7,997 bases of DNA, from contig JAFASD010000070.1 in NCBI GenBank assembly GCA_019244945.1, forward strand, positions 1-7,997, in the 5' to 3' direction. Below the pieces are notes generated by a model, which had not been told where the DNA came from, searched no databases, and was given only the letters and a program-made list of their open reading frames with translations. Shown piece by piece: positions 1-5,533 of this stretch. The translations under genes were made by a program, and so were the position numbers. The stretch's first letter is position 1, and each line of letters begins with the position of its first letter. Source of the stretch: Acidobacteriaceae bacterium (GTDB lineage Bacteria > Acidobacteriota > Terriglobia > Bryobacterales > Bryobacteraceae).

Positions 1-49
1 GGAACTGCGGGTCAGATTCTTTCTAAACGTTCTCCTGCGCTTAGCGTAC

Positions 50-55
50 TACACT
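50..55 (+). promoter_or_regulatory. Weak candidate -10 element (TACACT)
   Basis: TACACT matches the TATAAT consensus at four positions and ends eight bases before the ATG at 64. No convincing -35 is seen within the 49 preceding bases of the window. If used, transcription would begin almost at the start codon, which would fit the missing Shine-Dalgarno. This is weak evidence on its own. Confidence 0.2.
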
Positions 56-63
56 GGCAATAG

Positions 64-954
64 ATGCGTAAATGCCCAAAATGGCGCTCCCGAGGGCTGC
101 TGTTTTTTGTCTTGGGAACCCTGTTTTGGAGCATGCAACTGGTTGCAGCCGATGAAGTTCCGGGATCGACGTACAGCGCGCTTTCCGACACCCTCGTCCA
201 GCGGGCGGAGCATGAAGTTTCCCGAATAAAGGTGCTGGTCGACCAGGGCACGCTCCCTCAAACCCGGCTGGCCGATGCAGAAGCCCGTTTGGCTGATGCT
301 CGGGATGAGGCCGTCCTGGCACACACGCTTTACGGCCAGGTTCGCATCCAGGATATGACGCCTGCCGACGCGAACGCTATGATGGCGGCAGCCCAAAGCC
401 GCGTGGACCGGCAAACCCAGATCGTCAAAGATCGCCAGCAATTGGTGGATAGCGGTATTTTGGCCAAGGCCGAGTTCAGTGCTTTTCAGGATGAGCTGGA
501 CACGCGAAAACGGGTGTTAGAACTCGCCCGGAACCGAATCAGATTACTCGAAGAGCTGCGGCAAATGGCGGACACCGAGGCGCGGCTCGAGCGCGCCGGT
601 CAGAACGGACAATCCGGATCGAAAGCGATGATGATCCGTTACGATGGCAACGGCCTTTTTGACCTCGGCGATTTAACCGCCATCTCCGCCGAGTTCCAGA
701 AGCACTTTCACAAGCCGCTGCCGGTCAGTGCCTTAGGCCAAACGCTGGTGCATCAATCCCTCGGGTTGGATCATCGCAATCGCGTCGATATCGCTCTCAA
801 TCCCGATCAGGCCGAAGGCCTTTGGCTGCGGCAATTATTGGAAAAGCTGCATGTGCCATACCTGGCCTTCCGTAGCGCCGTCGCAGGCGAAGCGACCGCG
901 CCCCACATCCACATCGGAACGGGCAGCACTCGGCTGAAGCTGGCTCAAAGATAG
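64..954 (+). CDS. Secreted coiled-coil protein with C-terminal HIH-motif domain, function unknown
   Basis: 296 residues. I do not recognise a named family. The N-terminus is a signal peptide: basic residues 2-10, a hydrophobic core at about 11-27, and a VAA/D cleavage site near residue 29, so the protein is probably periplasmic or exported. Residues 40-178 are charged, Ala/Leu-rich and heptad-like, predicting long helices or a coiled coil. They contain two similar segments, LVDQGTLPQTRLADAEARL (58-76) and LVDSGILAKAEFSAFQDEL (127-145), which resemble the helical hairpins of TolC/HlyD-type efflux proteins. The C-terminal part (188-292) looks globular and carries H230, D236-H237, D242 and H281-I-H283. 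This spacing loosely recalls zinc sites of M15/LAS-type peptidases, but that is only an inference. The ATG is the first possible start because an in-frame TAG lies directly before it at 61-63. No Shine-Dalgarno is visible. hpt follows after 22 bases, so the two are probably cotranscribed. Confidence 0.82.
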   Translation: MRKCPKWRSRGLLFFVLGTLFWSMQLVAADEVPGSTYSALSDTLVQRAEHEVSRIKVLVDQGTLPQTRLADAEARLADARDEAVLAHTLYGQVRIQDMTPADANAMMAAAQSRVDRQTQIVKDRQQLVDSGILAKAEFSAFQDELDTRKRVLELARNRIRLLEELRQMADTEARLERAGQNGQSGSKAMMIRYDGNGLFDLGDLTAISAEFQKHFHKPLPVSALGQTLVHQSLGLDHRNRVDIALNPDQAEGLWLRQLLEKLHVPYLAFRSAVAGEATAPHIHIGTGSTRLKLAQR

Positions 955-976
955 CGATCAGCCGCGGTCAACTCTG

Positions 977-1543
977 ATGAACGCGGATCTTCCCGGACCA
1001 GATCGTGTCCTGATCTCATCCGGGCAAATTCAACAGCGCGTTCGGGAGCTCGCCGGGAAAATCGATGCCGATTACCCCGAAGGCCCCCTTTATTTGGTGT
1101 CGGTCTTGAAAGGCGCGTTCATCTTCCTTGCCGATCTCGTGCGGGCCCTGAAAAGGCCTATGGTGCGTATTGAATTCATGGCGATTTCGAGCTACGGCAA
1201 TCAAAAAACCAGTTCAGGACAGGTGAAGGTCACGCGGGATCTGGATGTCAATATTGAAGGTCAACATGTTCTGATCGTGGAAGACATCATCGATAGTGGC
1301 ATCACTTTGAGCTATCTCAAGCGGCTCCTCGAGCAGCGCCGGCCGAAGTCTCTCGAAATCGCCACACTGCTCGATAAACCGGAACGCAGAATTCAGCCCG
1401 TTGAAGTCAAGTACGTCGGTTTCCAGATTCCAGACGAGTTTGTGGTCGGATACGGGTTGGATTACGCCGAAGACTATCGCAATCTCAGCGATATTCGGAT
1501 ACTCGGCGCGTCACACGCAGTCCCGTCAAAGAATAATGCGTGA
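977..1543 (+). CDS. hpt: Hypoxanthine phosphoribosyltransferase
   Basis: 188 residues, the usual length for bacterial HPRT. The enzyme joins hypoxanthine (often also guanine) to PRPP, giving IMP or GMP and pyrophosphate, in cytosolic purine salvage. All family landmarks are present in order: the SVLKGAFIF stretch (42-50) with the LKG pyrophosphate-binding loop, the flexible SSYG loop (71-74) followed by SSGQVKV, the PRPP-binding motif VEDIIDSGITL (101-111), the LLDKPERR segment (131-138), and FVVGYGLDY (155-163) near the base-binding pocket. The ATG places the family-typical VLISSGQIQQRV start at residue 11. No strong Shine-Dalgarno lies in the 22-base gap after the upstream gene, so expression may depend on readthrough or coupling. 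The 3' end overlaps the convergent zinc-ribbon gene by 18 bases. It is not beside tilS or ftsH here, its frequent neighbours in other bacteria. Confidence 0.96.
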   Translation: MNADLPGPDRVLISSGQIQQRVRELAGKIDADYPEGPLYLVSVLKGAFIFLADLVRALKRPMVRIEFMAISSYGNQKTSSGQVKVTRDLDVNIEGQHVLIVEDIIDSGITLSYLKRLLEQRRPKSLEIATLLDKPERRIQPVEVKYVGFQIPDEFVVGYGLDYAEDYRNLSDIRILGASHAVPSKNNA

Positions 1544-2167
1544 TTCCCGAGATTCGGCGCCGCGCTCGGCGACCATATGCCTAAGCAGATCCAGAAACAT
1601 TCGCCCGCGCGGCCGACCATTCTGACTCTGCTGTCCGACCCTATGCAAGAACACGAGAACCGCAATGATTTCGGCATTGCGAACCGGCGATAATCGTTCC
1701 CGCTCCACTCTTACTTTCTGATAATCCTCGAGCGACGCTGCAAAGGATGTTTGCACGGAAGCGGCGATGCTGTTTTCCGCCCGAGTTTCATAAACGAGTC
1801 CCGATTCAAGTGTCCGGTGCGTTTGAATGGAAGCCGCCAATGCAGACACGACATCCGAATCAACCGCGCCCGGCGTTCGCAACGCTGCCGTCAGCAGCGA
1901 ATAAATGCAGAAGAGTAGAAGTTCTTCATGTGATTGCATGAATTCTTCCGTAACGGCAATATCTTGATTCGCAATGTCCTTCTCAGAAATCGAAACCGCC
2001 TTCTCGTGCCGATGAGCTTGCTGCAAGTATTCACACTCGAGCGGGCAGGAGAGCGAGACCTCGCGTTCGGTGCCACAGCAGTAAGTGCAAATCTCTCCAT
2101 CCACCACCGGACACGGACGCTTCGCCCGCCGCTTGCCGCATATCTTACAAAGCGTAATCTCTGGCAT
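1526..2167 (-). CDS. Cys-rich zinc-ribbon-like conserved protein, function unknown
   Basis: 213 residues. The first 55 residues form a compact Cys-rich module: C7-x2-C10, C19, C27-x2-C30-C31, C41-x3-C45, ending in H52-x-H54. Enough ligands are present for two zinc sites. The pattern 'LCxxCGKRRAKRxCP...ICxxCCGTEREVxxxCPxxCEYL' looks like a conserved protein I associate with Acidobacteriota and some other soil bacteria; I know no assigned function. Residues 75-213 are mostly helical with a hydrophobic patch (EELLLFCIYSLLTAAL, 81-96) and no evident signal peptide or catalytic motif. A cytosolic nucleic-acid or protein-binding role would be a guess. The ATG is chosen because the Cys module begins six residues later. 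The gene is divergent from the small gene at 2198, only 30 bases away, and its last 18 bases overlap the end of hpt on the opposite strand. No clear Shine-Dalgarno is seen. Confidence 0.78.
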   Translation of the reverse strand: MPEITLCKICGKRRAKRPCPVVDGEICTYCCGTEREVSLSCPLECEYLQQAHRHEKAVSISEKDIANQDIAVTEEFMQSHEELLLFCIYSLLTAALRTPGAVDSDVVSALAASIQTHRTLESGLVYETRAENSIAASVQTSFAASLEDYQKVRVERERLSPVRNAEIIAVLVFLHRVGQQSQNGRPRGRMFLDLLRHMVAERGAESRESRIIL

Positions 2168-2178
2168 GAGCTACCGAG

Positions 2179-2185
2179 TATTATC
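2179..2185. promoter_or_regulatory. Candidate bidirectional -10 element between divergent starts
   Basis: The AT-rich core gives TATTAT on the plus strand (2179-2184) and GATAAT on the minus strand (2180-2185). Each matches TATAAT at five of six positions. They end 13 and 12 bases before the plus-strand ATG (2198) and the minus-strand ATG (2167). No good -35 is seen at standard spacing for either, and such -35 elements would have to lie inside the opposite coding region. Tentative. Confidence 0.3.
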
Positions 2186-2197
2186 GGATCAGAGCAG

Positions 2198-2347
2198 ATG
2201 GATCGGGTCGATCTGTACATCAAAGTCGAGGTGGAACTCGACGACGATGAAAAGCCGGAGCGGGTTGCCGCCGAGATCTGCCGCCAGCTCGAGAAAATGT
2301 ATCCCGTCCGTTCCGCCGAGTTGTCCAATACGGTAGCCCGGGAGTAA
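2198..2347 (+). CDS. Small conserved 49-residue protein, function unknown
   Basis: 49 residues, acidic at residues 11-21 (EVELDDDEKPE), then an amphipathic helix EICRQLEKMY (26-35) and a VRSAELSNTV tail. It has no signal peptide or membrane segment, and the beta strand (VDLYIKVEVEL) plus helix pattern suggests a tiny folded domain. It looks like a small protein seen in Acidobacteriota genomes, but I cannot name it. The reading frame is open further upstream to 1934, but that stretch is antisense to the zinc-ribbon gene and has unlike composition, so the ATG at 2198 is preferred; composition changes sharply to protein-like there. It starts 30 bases from the divergent zinc-ribbon gene and its TAA ends one base before the convergent dgt stop, leaving almost no non-coding DNA. 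No strong Shine-Dalgarno. Confidence 0.66.
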   Translation: MDRVDLYIKVEVELDDDEKPERVAAEICRQLEKMYPVRSAELSNTVARE

Positions 2348-2348
2348 A

Positions 2349-3461
2349 TTACCCAAAAAATTCCCTGTAAACCCGCAAGAGATAGCCATCCGTCATGCCT
2401 GCTATGTAATCGCAAACCACTCTGTGCACCGGCATCCCGTCGCTGTTTTCGCGATAACTCGCGGGTATTCGCTCTGGATAATCGACCAGGAACGCAAACA
2501 ATTCGCGCATTTTGTCGATCGCCGCGCTCCGCTCTTCCACCAGTTGCGCATAAGAGTACACACGCTTAATCAACAGTGCTTTTATTTGCCTGTTGATTTC
2601 AGCCGCATCTGGCTCGAACCGAGCCAGCCGATAATCGAGACGCCGAACATCCTCGAGAGCCTTCACTCCCGCAGATTCCGCGGCTTTCACGGTACCCTCA
2701 ATGAGCCCACCCACCAGCACATTAATAATTCGGCGCTGAATCTCCCAAAAACGAAGGCGATCCGAAGCCCCTGGAAATTGCGTGCCGACGTCGTTATGGA
2801 ACTGCGCGATTGCCGGAATGGTTTGAGCAATCTCGTCTACGGTCAAAAGATTCGCCGAGTAGGCATCATCTAAATCGGCCGTGTTGTACGCGATCTCATC
2901 CGCTAGATCGATGAGTTGTGCCTCGAGCGCCGGCCGCTGCCCCGGAAGAAGCTCCTCCAGCTCCGCTTCAGAACCGCTCTCTATTTCGCGCGAATGCTTG
3001 ACGATTCCTTCGCGAACTTCGAACGTCAGATTGAGCCCGTTGAACAGAATGTATCTCTGTTCCAAAACGTCCACGATTCGAAGCGAGTGCCGGTTGTGCT
3101 CAAACGAGCTGTCAAAACGCCGCATCTGCCGATCAAGTTCCTTTTCTCCAACATGAGCGAAAGGCGGATGACCCAAATCATGCGCCAGCGCGAGTGTCTC
3201 CGTGTATTCTTCGTTTAATTCGAGTGCGACCGCCACTGTGCGGGCAATCTGGGCAACTTCTAAGGTATGGGTGAGGCGGTTTCGAAAATGATCGCAAAAC
3301 CCCGCAGCAAAGACTTGCGTTTTGCCTTCCAATCGGCGGAAGGCGCGGGAATGGATGATGCGGTCGCGATCGCGCTGGAAATCGTTTCGGTACGGATGCG
3401 CCGGCTCGGGGAACCTGCGGCCGCGCAGATTTTGCGGATTCAGGCGCAGTCGGCCCAGCAT
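2349..3461 (-). CDS. dgt: Deoxyguanosinetriphosphate triphosphohydrolase-like HD protein (type 2)
   Basis: 370 residues, typical of the type-2 dGTPase-like family. Members hydrolyse dGTP or other dNTPs to the deoxynucleoside plus triphosphate and help set dNTP pools. The family signature RDRDRIIHSRAFRRLEGKTQV lies at 30-50. The HD metal site is H65 (in NRLTHTLEVAQIAR), H94-D95 (in LAHDLGHPPFAH), and an acidic residue in LADEIAYN (186-193, probably D188). FEHNRHSLRIV (120-130) and GLNLTFEVREGIVKHS (142-157) are also family-typical. The frequent 'HDxDDG' after DEIAYN is ADLDDA here (195-200), so that His is absent; Q in the usual NRQSLR is H125. The substrate cannot be read from sequence. The ATG is 12 bases after the TPR gene's stop, with no Shine-Dalgarno of its own, suggesting cotranscription and coupling. 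The stop is one base from the convergent small gene. Confidence 0.93.
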   Translation of the reverse strand: MLGRLRLNPQNLRGRRFPEPAHPYRNDFQRDRDRIIHSRAFRRLEGKTQVFAAGFCDHFRNRLTHTLEVAQIARTVAVALELNEEYTETLALAHDLGHPPFAHVGEKELDRQMRRFDSSFEHNRHSLRIVDVLEQRYILFNGLNLTFEVREGIVKHSREIESGSEAELEELLPGQRPALEAQLIDLADEIAYNTADLDDAYSANLLTVDEIAQTIPAIAQFHNDVGTQFPGASDRLRFWEIQRRIINVLVGGLIEGTVKAAESAGVKALEDVRRLDYRLARFEPDAAEINRQIKALLIKRVYSYAQLVEERSAAIDKMRELFAFLVDYPERIPASYRENSDGMPVHRVVCDYIAGMTDGYLLRVYREFFG

Positions 3462-3473
3462 TATTCGGGCGAG

Positions 3474-4175
3474 TTATTTCTGAAGTTCAGCAGATAACTG
3501 ATCAACCGCCCGGGTGACTGCCGGATCCTGGCTGGGTTTTTTGAGAGACTGCAAAATCTTTTTGGCCTCTTGCGGATTGTTGGTCTCGTCAAGTCTGGCG
3601 AGTAGTATTTGAGCCTGCGCTTTCGAAACCAGATCGGCCGGTTTATTTACAATCGAGCGAAGCAGCGCTTGGGCTTCCGATACTCGGCTTTCACCCGCGT
3701 AAAGCTGCGCGAGCGCGATCTTCGCCAACACCCCGCATTCGCTTTTGGAATCAGCCACGGCTCGCAGATCCGATTCTGCGCCTTTCGCATCGTTCTTTTG
3801 CGCTTTCAACGTGCCCAAATAGTACTGAGCGATCAGGCCCTGACGGCTCCCGCCGTCTTTAGCGACCACATTGGAGAGCGCTTTGAGGGAGGCCTGCTGT
3901 TTTGCGTCTTGCGTAGGGTAAGCTTTCGAATACGAGTTCGCCGAACCAACCGGCGTTTCGAGGACAGCAAACGCGTCTTCTAAATCCTGCTGCCGAACGG
4001 AATTCCTATAAGACCGATACCAGAACCCAACGCCCGTCAGCGTAAGAACTACGATGATCGCAATGGCCCAAGGCAAAAGTTTTCGGCGATTGGAGAGGGC
4101 GTAGGAAAGGACATCGGAGACAGCATCGGTGAAATGATCGTGCTGCAGCTGCTCCTTTAACTCGTGACGGGTCAA
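3474..4175 (-). CDS. Single-pass membrane TPR-like protein (TPR_21/YfgM-like)
   Basis: 233 residues. A short charged N-terminus (MTRHELKEQLQHDHF) and RRK (30-32) precede one transmembrane helix at about 33-53 (LLPWAIAIIVVLTLTGVGFW). The rest is outside the cytosol and rich in helix-turn-helix repeats resembling tetratricopeptides, for example AQYYLGTLKAQKNDAKGAES (116-135), KIALAQLYAGESRVSEAQAL (152-171) and AQILLARLDETNNPQEAKKI. This layout matches the TPR_21 group that includes E. coli YfgM, a SecYEG/PpiD-associated factor. A translocon or envelope-assembly role is inferred, not shown. The start is TTG: no ATG or GTG occurs in frame between it and the upstream stop, and GAAAGG lies 12 bases before it as a loose Shine-Dalgarno. 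dgt follows after 12 bases. The 111-base leader holds a hairpin. Confidence 0.86.
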   Translation of the reverse strand: MTRHELKEQLQHDHFTDAVSDVLSYALSNRRKLLPWAIAIIVVLTLTGVGFWYRSYRNSVRQQDLEDAFAVLETPVGSANSYSKAYPTQDAKQQASLKALSNVVAKDGGSRQGLIAQYYLGTLKAQKNDAKGAESDLRAVADSKSECGVLAKIALAQLYAGESRVSEAQALLRSIVNKPADLVSKAQAQILLARLDETNNPQEAKKILQSLKKPSQDPAVTRAVDQLSAELQK

Positions 4176-4195
4176 ACCAGAATACTGCCTTTCTC

Positions 4196-4227
4196 GTACA
4201 GAGGCGTCAAAAGGCGCAGCTCTGTAC
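4196..4227 (-). promoter_or_regulatory. Leader hairpin upstream of TPR-dgt operon
   Basis: A perfect 8-base inverted repeat, GTACAGAG (4196-4203) and CTCTGTAC (4220-4227), is continued by GCG/CGC (4204-4206, 4215-4217) around an 8-base loop, with a 2-base bulge (4218-4219). It lies 20 bases upstream of the TTG start at 4175, just before the GAAAGG that may bind ribosomes, and 59 bases beyond the response-regulator stop. No T-run follows on either strand, so a standard intrinsic terminator is unlikely; an mRNA leader structure or protein-binding site is possible. Confidence 0.45.
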
Positions 4228-4286
4228 CAGCCTTACTCGCGTGAGCAATCAGTAGCGTAGCACATTCAGGCTCTTTGCCGGGCCGT

Positions 4287-4976
4287 TTAAGGCCTCAGGT
4301 CCGCTAAGTCCCGTCTTATCGCGAACTTCACGAGCCCGGCAACATCGTGTATATCGAGCTTTCGCATCAGGCTGGAGCGGTAAGTATCTACTGTCTTGGG
4401 GCTGAGGGAAAGGCGCGCCGCAATCTCCTTGGCACGGATGCCTTCCACCAGAAGCGAGAAAACCTGAAATTCCCGACTGCTGAGCAATTCCAGGGGATCT
4501 TCGGCCTGTTTGCGACCACTTCCGTCAAAAAGCGACATCACCTCAATCTGAGGCGAGACGTAAATACCGCCCTGGGTGAACTGGCTGAGTGCATCGGCCA
4601 TCTGTTCTGAGGTCGAGCTTTTCAAAAGATAGCCACAGGCGCCGGTTCGCAGTACCTCCAGAACGGTTTTCCGGTCTTTGCGGATGGATACGACGGCGCA
4701 CCGGGTGCGAAGCCCCTCCTGACGCACTCGCCGGATGACTTCGGTTGCGGCTAAATCGGAAAGCCCGAGGTCCAACAAAGCGATGTTCGGTTCTGTCTTT
4801 TGAATCTCGGCCAAGGCGGATGCGGCCGTACCCACCTTGGCCACTACTCGGAATCCGTTAATCGCATTGCAAAGAGCGGCCAGCCCTTCGCGCACAAGGG
4901 TCAGCTCGTCGGCAATCAGGACCTCTGTGGGGCACGGTTCAGGCGAACGAAGAGGTATAGGTTGGGCAGCGGGCAT
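4287..4976 (-). CDS. NarL/FixJ-family two-component response regulator
   Basis: 229 residues from the chosen ATG. The receiver domain covers about 17-140: acidic pocket D23-E24, phosphoacceptor D69 (IALLDLGL), switch residue S97 (AVVSIRKD), and K119 (GYLLKSS). A linker leads to a LuxR/GerE helix-turn-helix at about 164-220 (LSSREFQVFSLL...AKEIAARLSLSPKTVDTYRSSLMRKLDI). It should bind DNA on phosphorylation by a partner kinase; none is present nearby. The usual second Asp plus His after 'IAD' is replaced by E-L. An in-frame GTG at 5036 would add 20 residues, with GTG and TTG codons between. ATG is preferred because it places the receiver 17 residues in and because an inverted repeat begins two bases before it, suggesting regulatory DNA. 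Neither start has a strong Shine-Dalgarno. The gene lies downstream of the anti-sigma pair, so a role in the same stress or envelope circuit is plausible. Confidence 0.93.
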   Translation of the reverse strand: MPAAQPIPLRSPEPCPTEVLIADELTLVREGLAALCNAINGFRVVAKVGTAASALAEIQKTEPNIALLDLGLSDLAATEVIRRVRQEGLRTRCAVVSIRKDRKTVLEVLRTGACGYLLKSSTSEQMADALSQFTQGGIYVSPQIEVMSLFDGSGRKQAEDPLELLSSREFQVFSLLVEGIRAKEIAARLSLSPKTVDTYRSSLMRKLDIHDVAGLVKFAIRRDLADLRP

Positions 4977-4977
4977 A

Positions 4978-5075
4978 GGATTTCTGGGTGTTGAGGTCAA
5001 CACGCGTGTAAAGAGATAGTGCGTTCGCGCCAGCACTTTCTCTCATCTCACGTGTGGCCAATACCCCAGAAATCC
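4978..5075. repeat. Perfect 11-base inverted repeat flanking the response-regulator 5' region
   Basis: GGATTTCTGGG (4978-4988) and CCCAGAAATCC (5065-5075) are exact reverse complements separated by 76 bases. One arm starts two bases upstream of the regulator's ATG and the other lies in the gap towards the STAS gene. Two palindromes sit between the arms: CACGCGTG (5001-5008) and CACGTG (5049-5054). The layout could be paired operator half-sites for autoregulation or DNA looping, or a long-range mRNA fold that hides the start. Function is inferred. Confidence 0.5.
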
Positions 5076-5082
5076 AACAAAT

Positions 5083-5121
5083 GCGACTGCACAGCGGCAC
5101 ACTTGTCGCTGCTGCGGTCGC
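5083..5121 (-). terminator. Candidate terminator hairpin after the STAS gene
   Basis: On the minus strand this is an imperfect stem: GCGAC/GTCGC, one mismatch, GCA/TGC, a one-base bulge, and CAGCG/CGCTG, with a 10-base loop. It begins 24 bases after the STAS stop codon. The sequence after it, ATTTGTTGGATTT, is only moderately T-rich, so it may be a weak intrinsic terminator that partly separates the anti-sigma pair from the response regulator. Confidence 0.4.
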
Positions 5122-5145
5122 GGGAGCTCTATTCTGAGATGCTAT

Positions 5146-5490
5146 TTAACTGAAGCTGCGAACCGCTTCCGCTTCGTCGTCGTAGACTTCGAAAACCGTA
5201 TAGAGCTTGGTAATTTGAAGCAGGTCCTTCACCCTCTTGGAGAGGCCCACCAATTTGAGTTGGCCTCCATTGTTCGTGACAGTCGTGAATCCAGAGACCA
5301 TCTCGCCGATGCCCGAGCTGTCAATGTAAGAAACATCACTTAAATTCAACAACAGCTTCTTATTTCCTTTGGCCGCAAGATCGCGGATCATGTCCCGGAA
5401 CGCGCTAGCGCCTTCGCCCAGAGTAACTCTGCCAGACGCGTCGATTACCGTGACGTCGCCAACCTGGCGGGATGTCAATTTAACACTCAC
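5146..5490 (-). CDS. STAS-domain anti-sigma factor antagonist (RsbV/SpoIIAA-like)
   Basis: 114 residues, a single STAS domain of standard length. In partner switching, the dephosphorylated antagonist binds the anti-sigma kinase and frees the sigma factor; the kinase inactivates it by phosphorylation. The phosphorylation loop is intact: YIDSSGIGEMV (55-65), with Ser58/Ser59 as phospho-sites, preceded by the LLLNLSDVS strand (46-54) and followed by the GGQLKLVGLSKRVKDLL segment (75-91). The start is GTG at 5490, supported by the best Shine-Dalgarno in the window, AAGGAGG at 5496-5502, five bases upstream. It lies 43 bases downstream of the RsbW-like kinase gene on the same strand, so the two are likely an operon. 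The order kinase then antagonist is the reverse of the common rsbV-rsbW order. The gene could be rsbV, but orthology cannot be settled here. Confidence 0.94.
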   Translation of the reverse strand: MSVKLTSRQVGDVTVIDASGRVTLGEGASAFRDMIRDLAAKGNKKLLLNLSDVSYIDSSGIGEMVSGFTTVTNNGGQLKLVGLSKRVKDLLQITKLYTVFEVYDDEAEAVRSFS

Positions 5491-5533
5491 TTCTGCCTCC
5501 TTCGTGGATCAGATGCTTCGAGAAACGGAATCC

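Noticed and set aside
1934..2197. Upstream extension of the 49-residue gene to an ATG at 1934
   Set aside because: The stretch is antisense to the Cys-rich module of the zinc-ribbon gene and reads as an Arg/Leu-rich mixture without structure; protein-like sequence begins only at the ATG at 2198.
2424..2873. 149-codon plus-strand open frame inside dgt
   Set aside because: It is antisense to well-conserved dGTPase sequence, has no recognisable motifs or ribosome site, and looks like a shadow of codon bias.
3609..3983. 124-codon plus-strand open frame inside the TPR gene
   Set aside because: It is antisense to the TPR repeats, very rich in Arg and Phe, and has no family resemblance.
4176..4286. 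Sigma70 promoter for the TPR-dgt operon, e.g. TGCTACGCT or TTGACG with TATTCT
   Set aside because: The hexamers match poorly or have wrong spacing (20 bases), and the second would start transcription past the start codon.
4977..5036. GTG start at 5036 for the response regulator
   Set aside because: Not excluded, but it adds 20 residues with no receiver homology and would place regulatory-looking DNA inside the coding region; ATG at 4976 was preferred.
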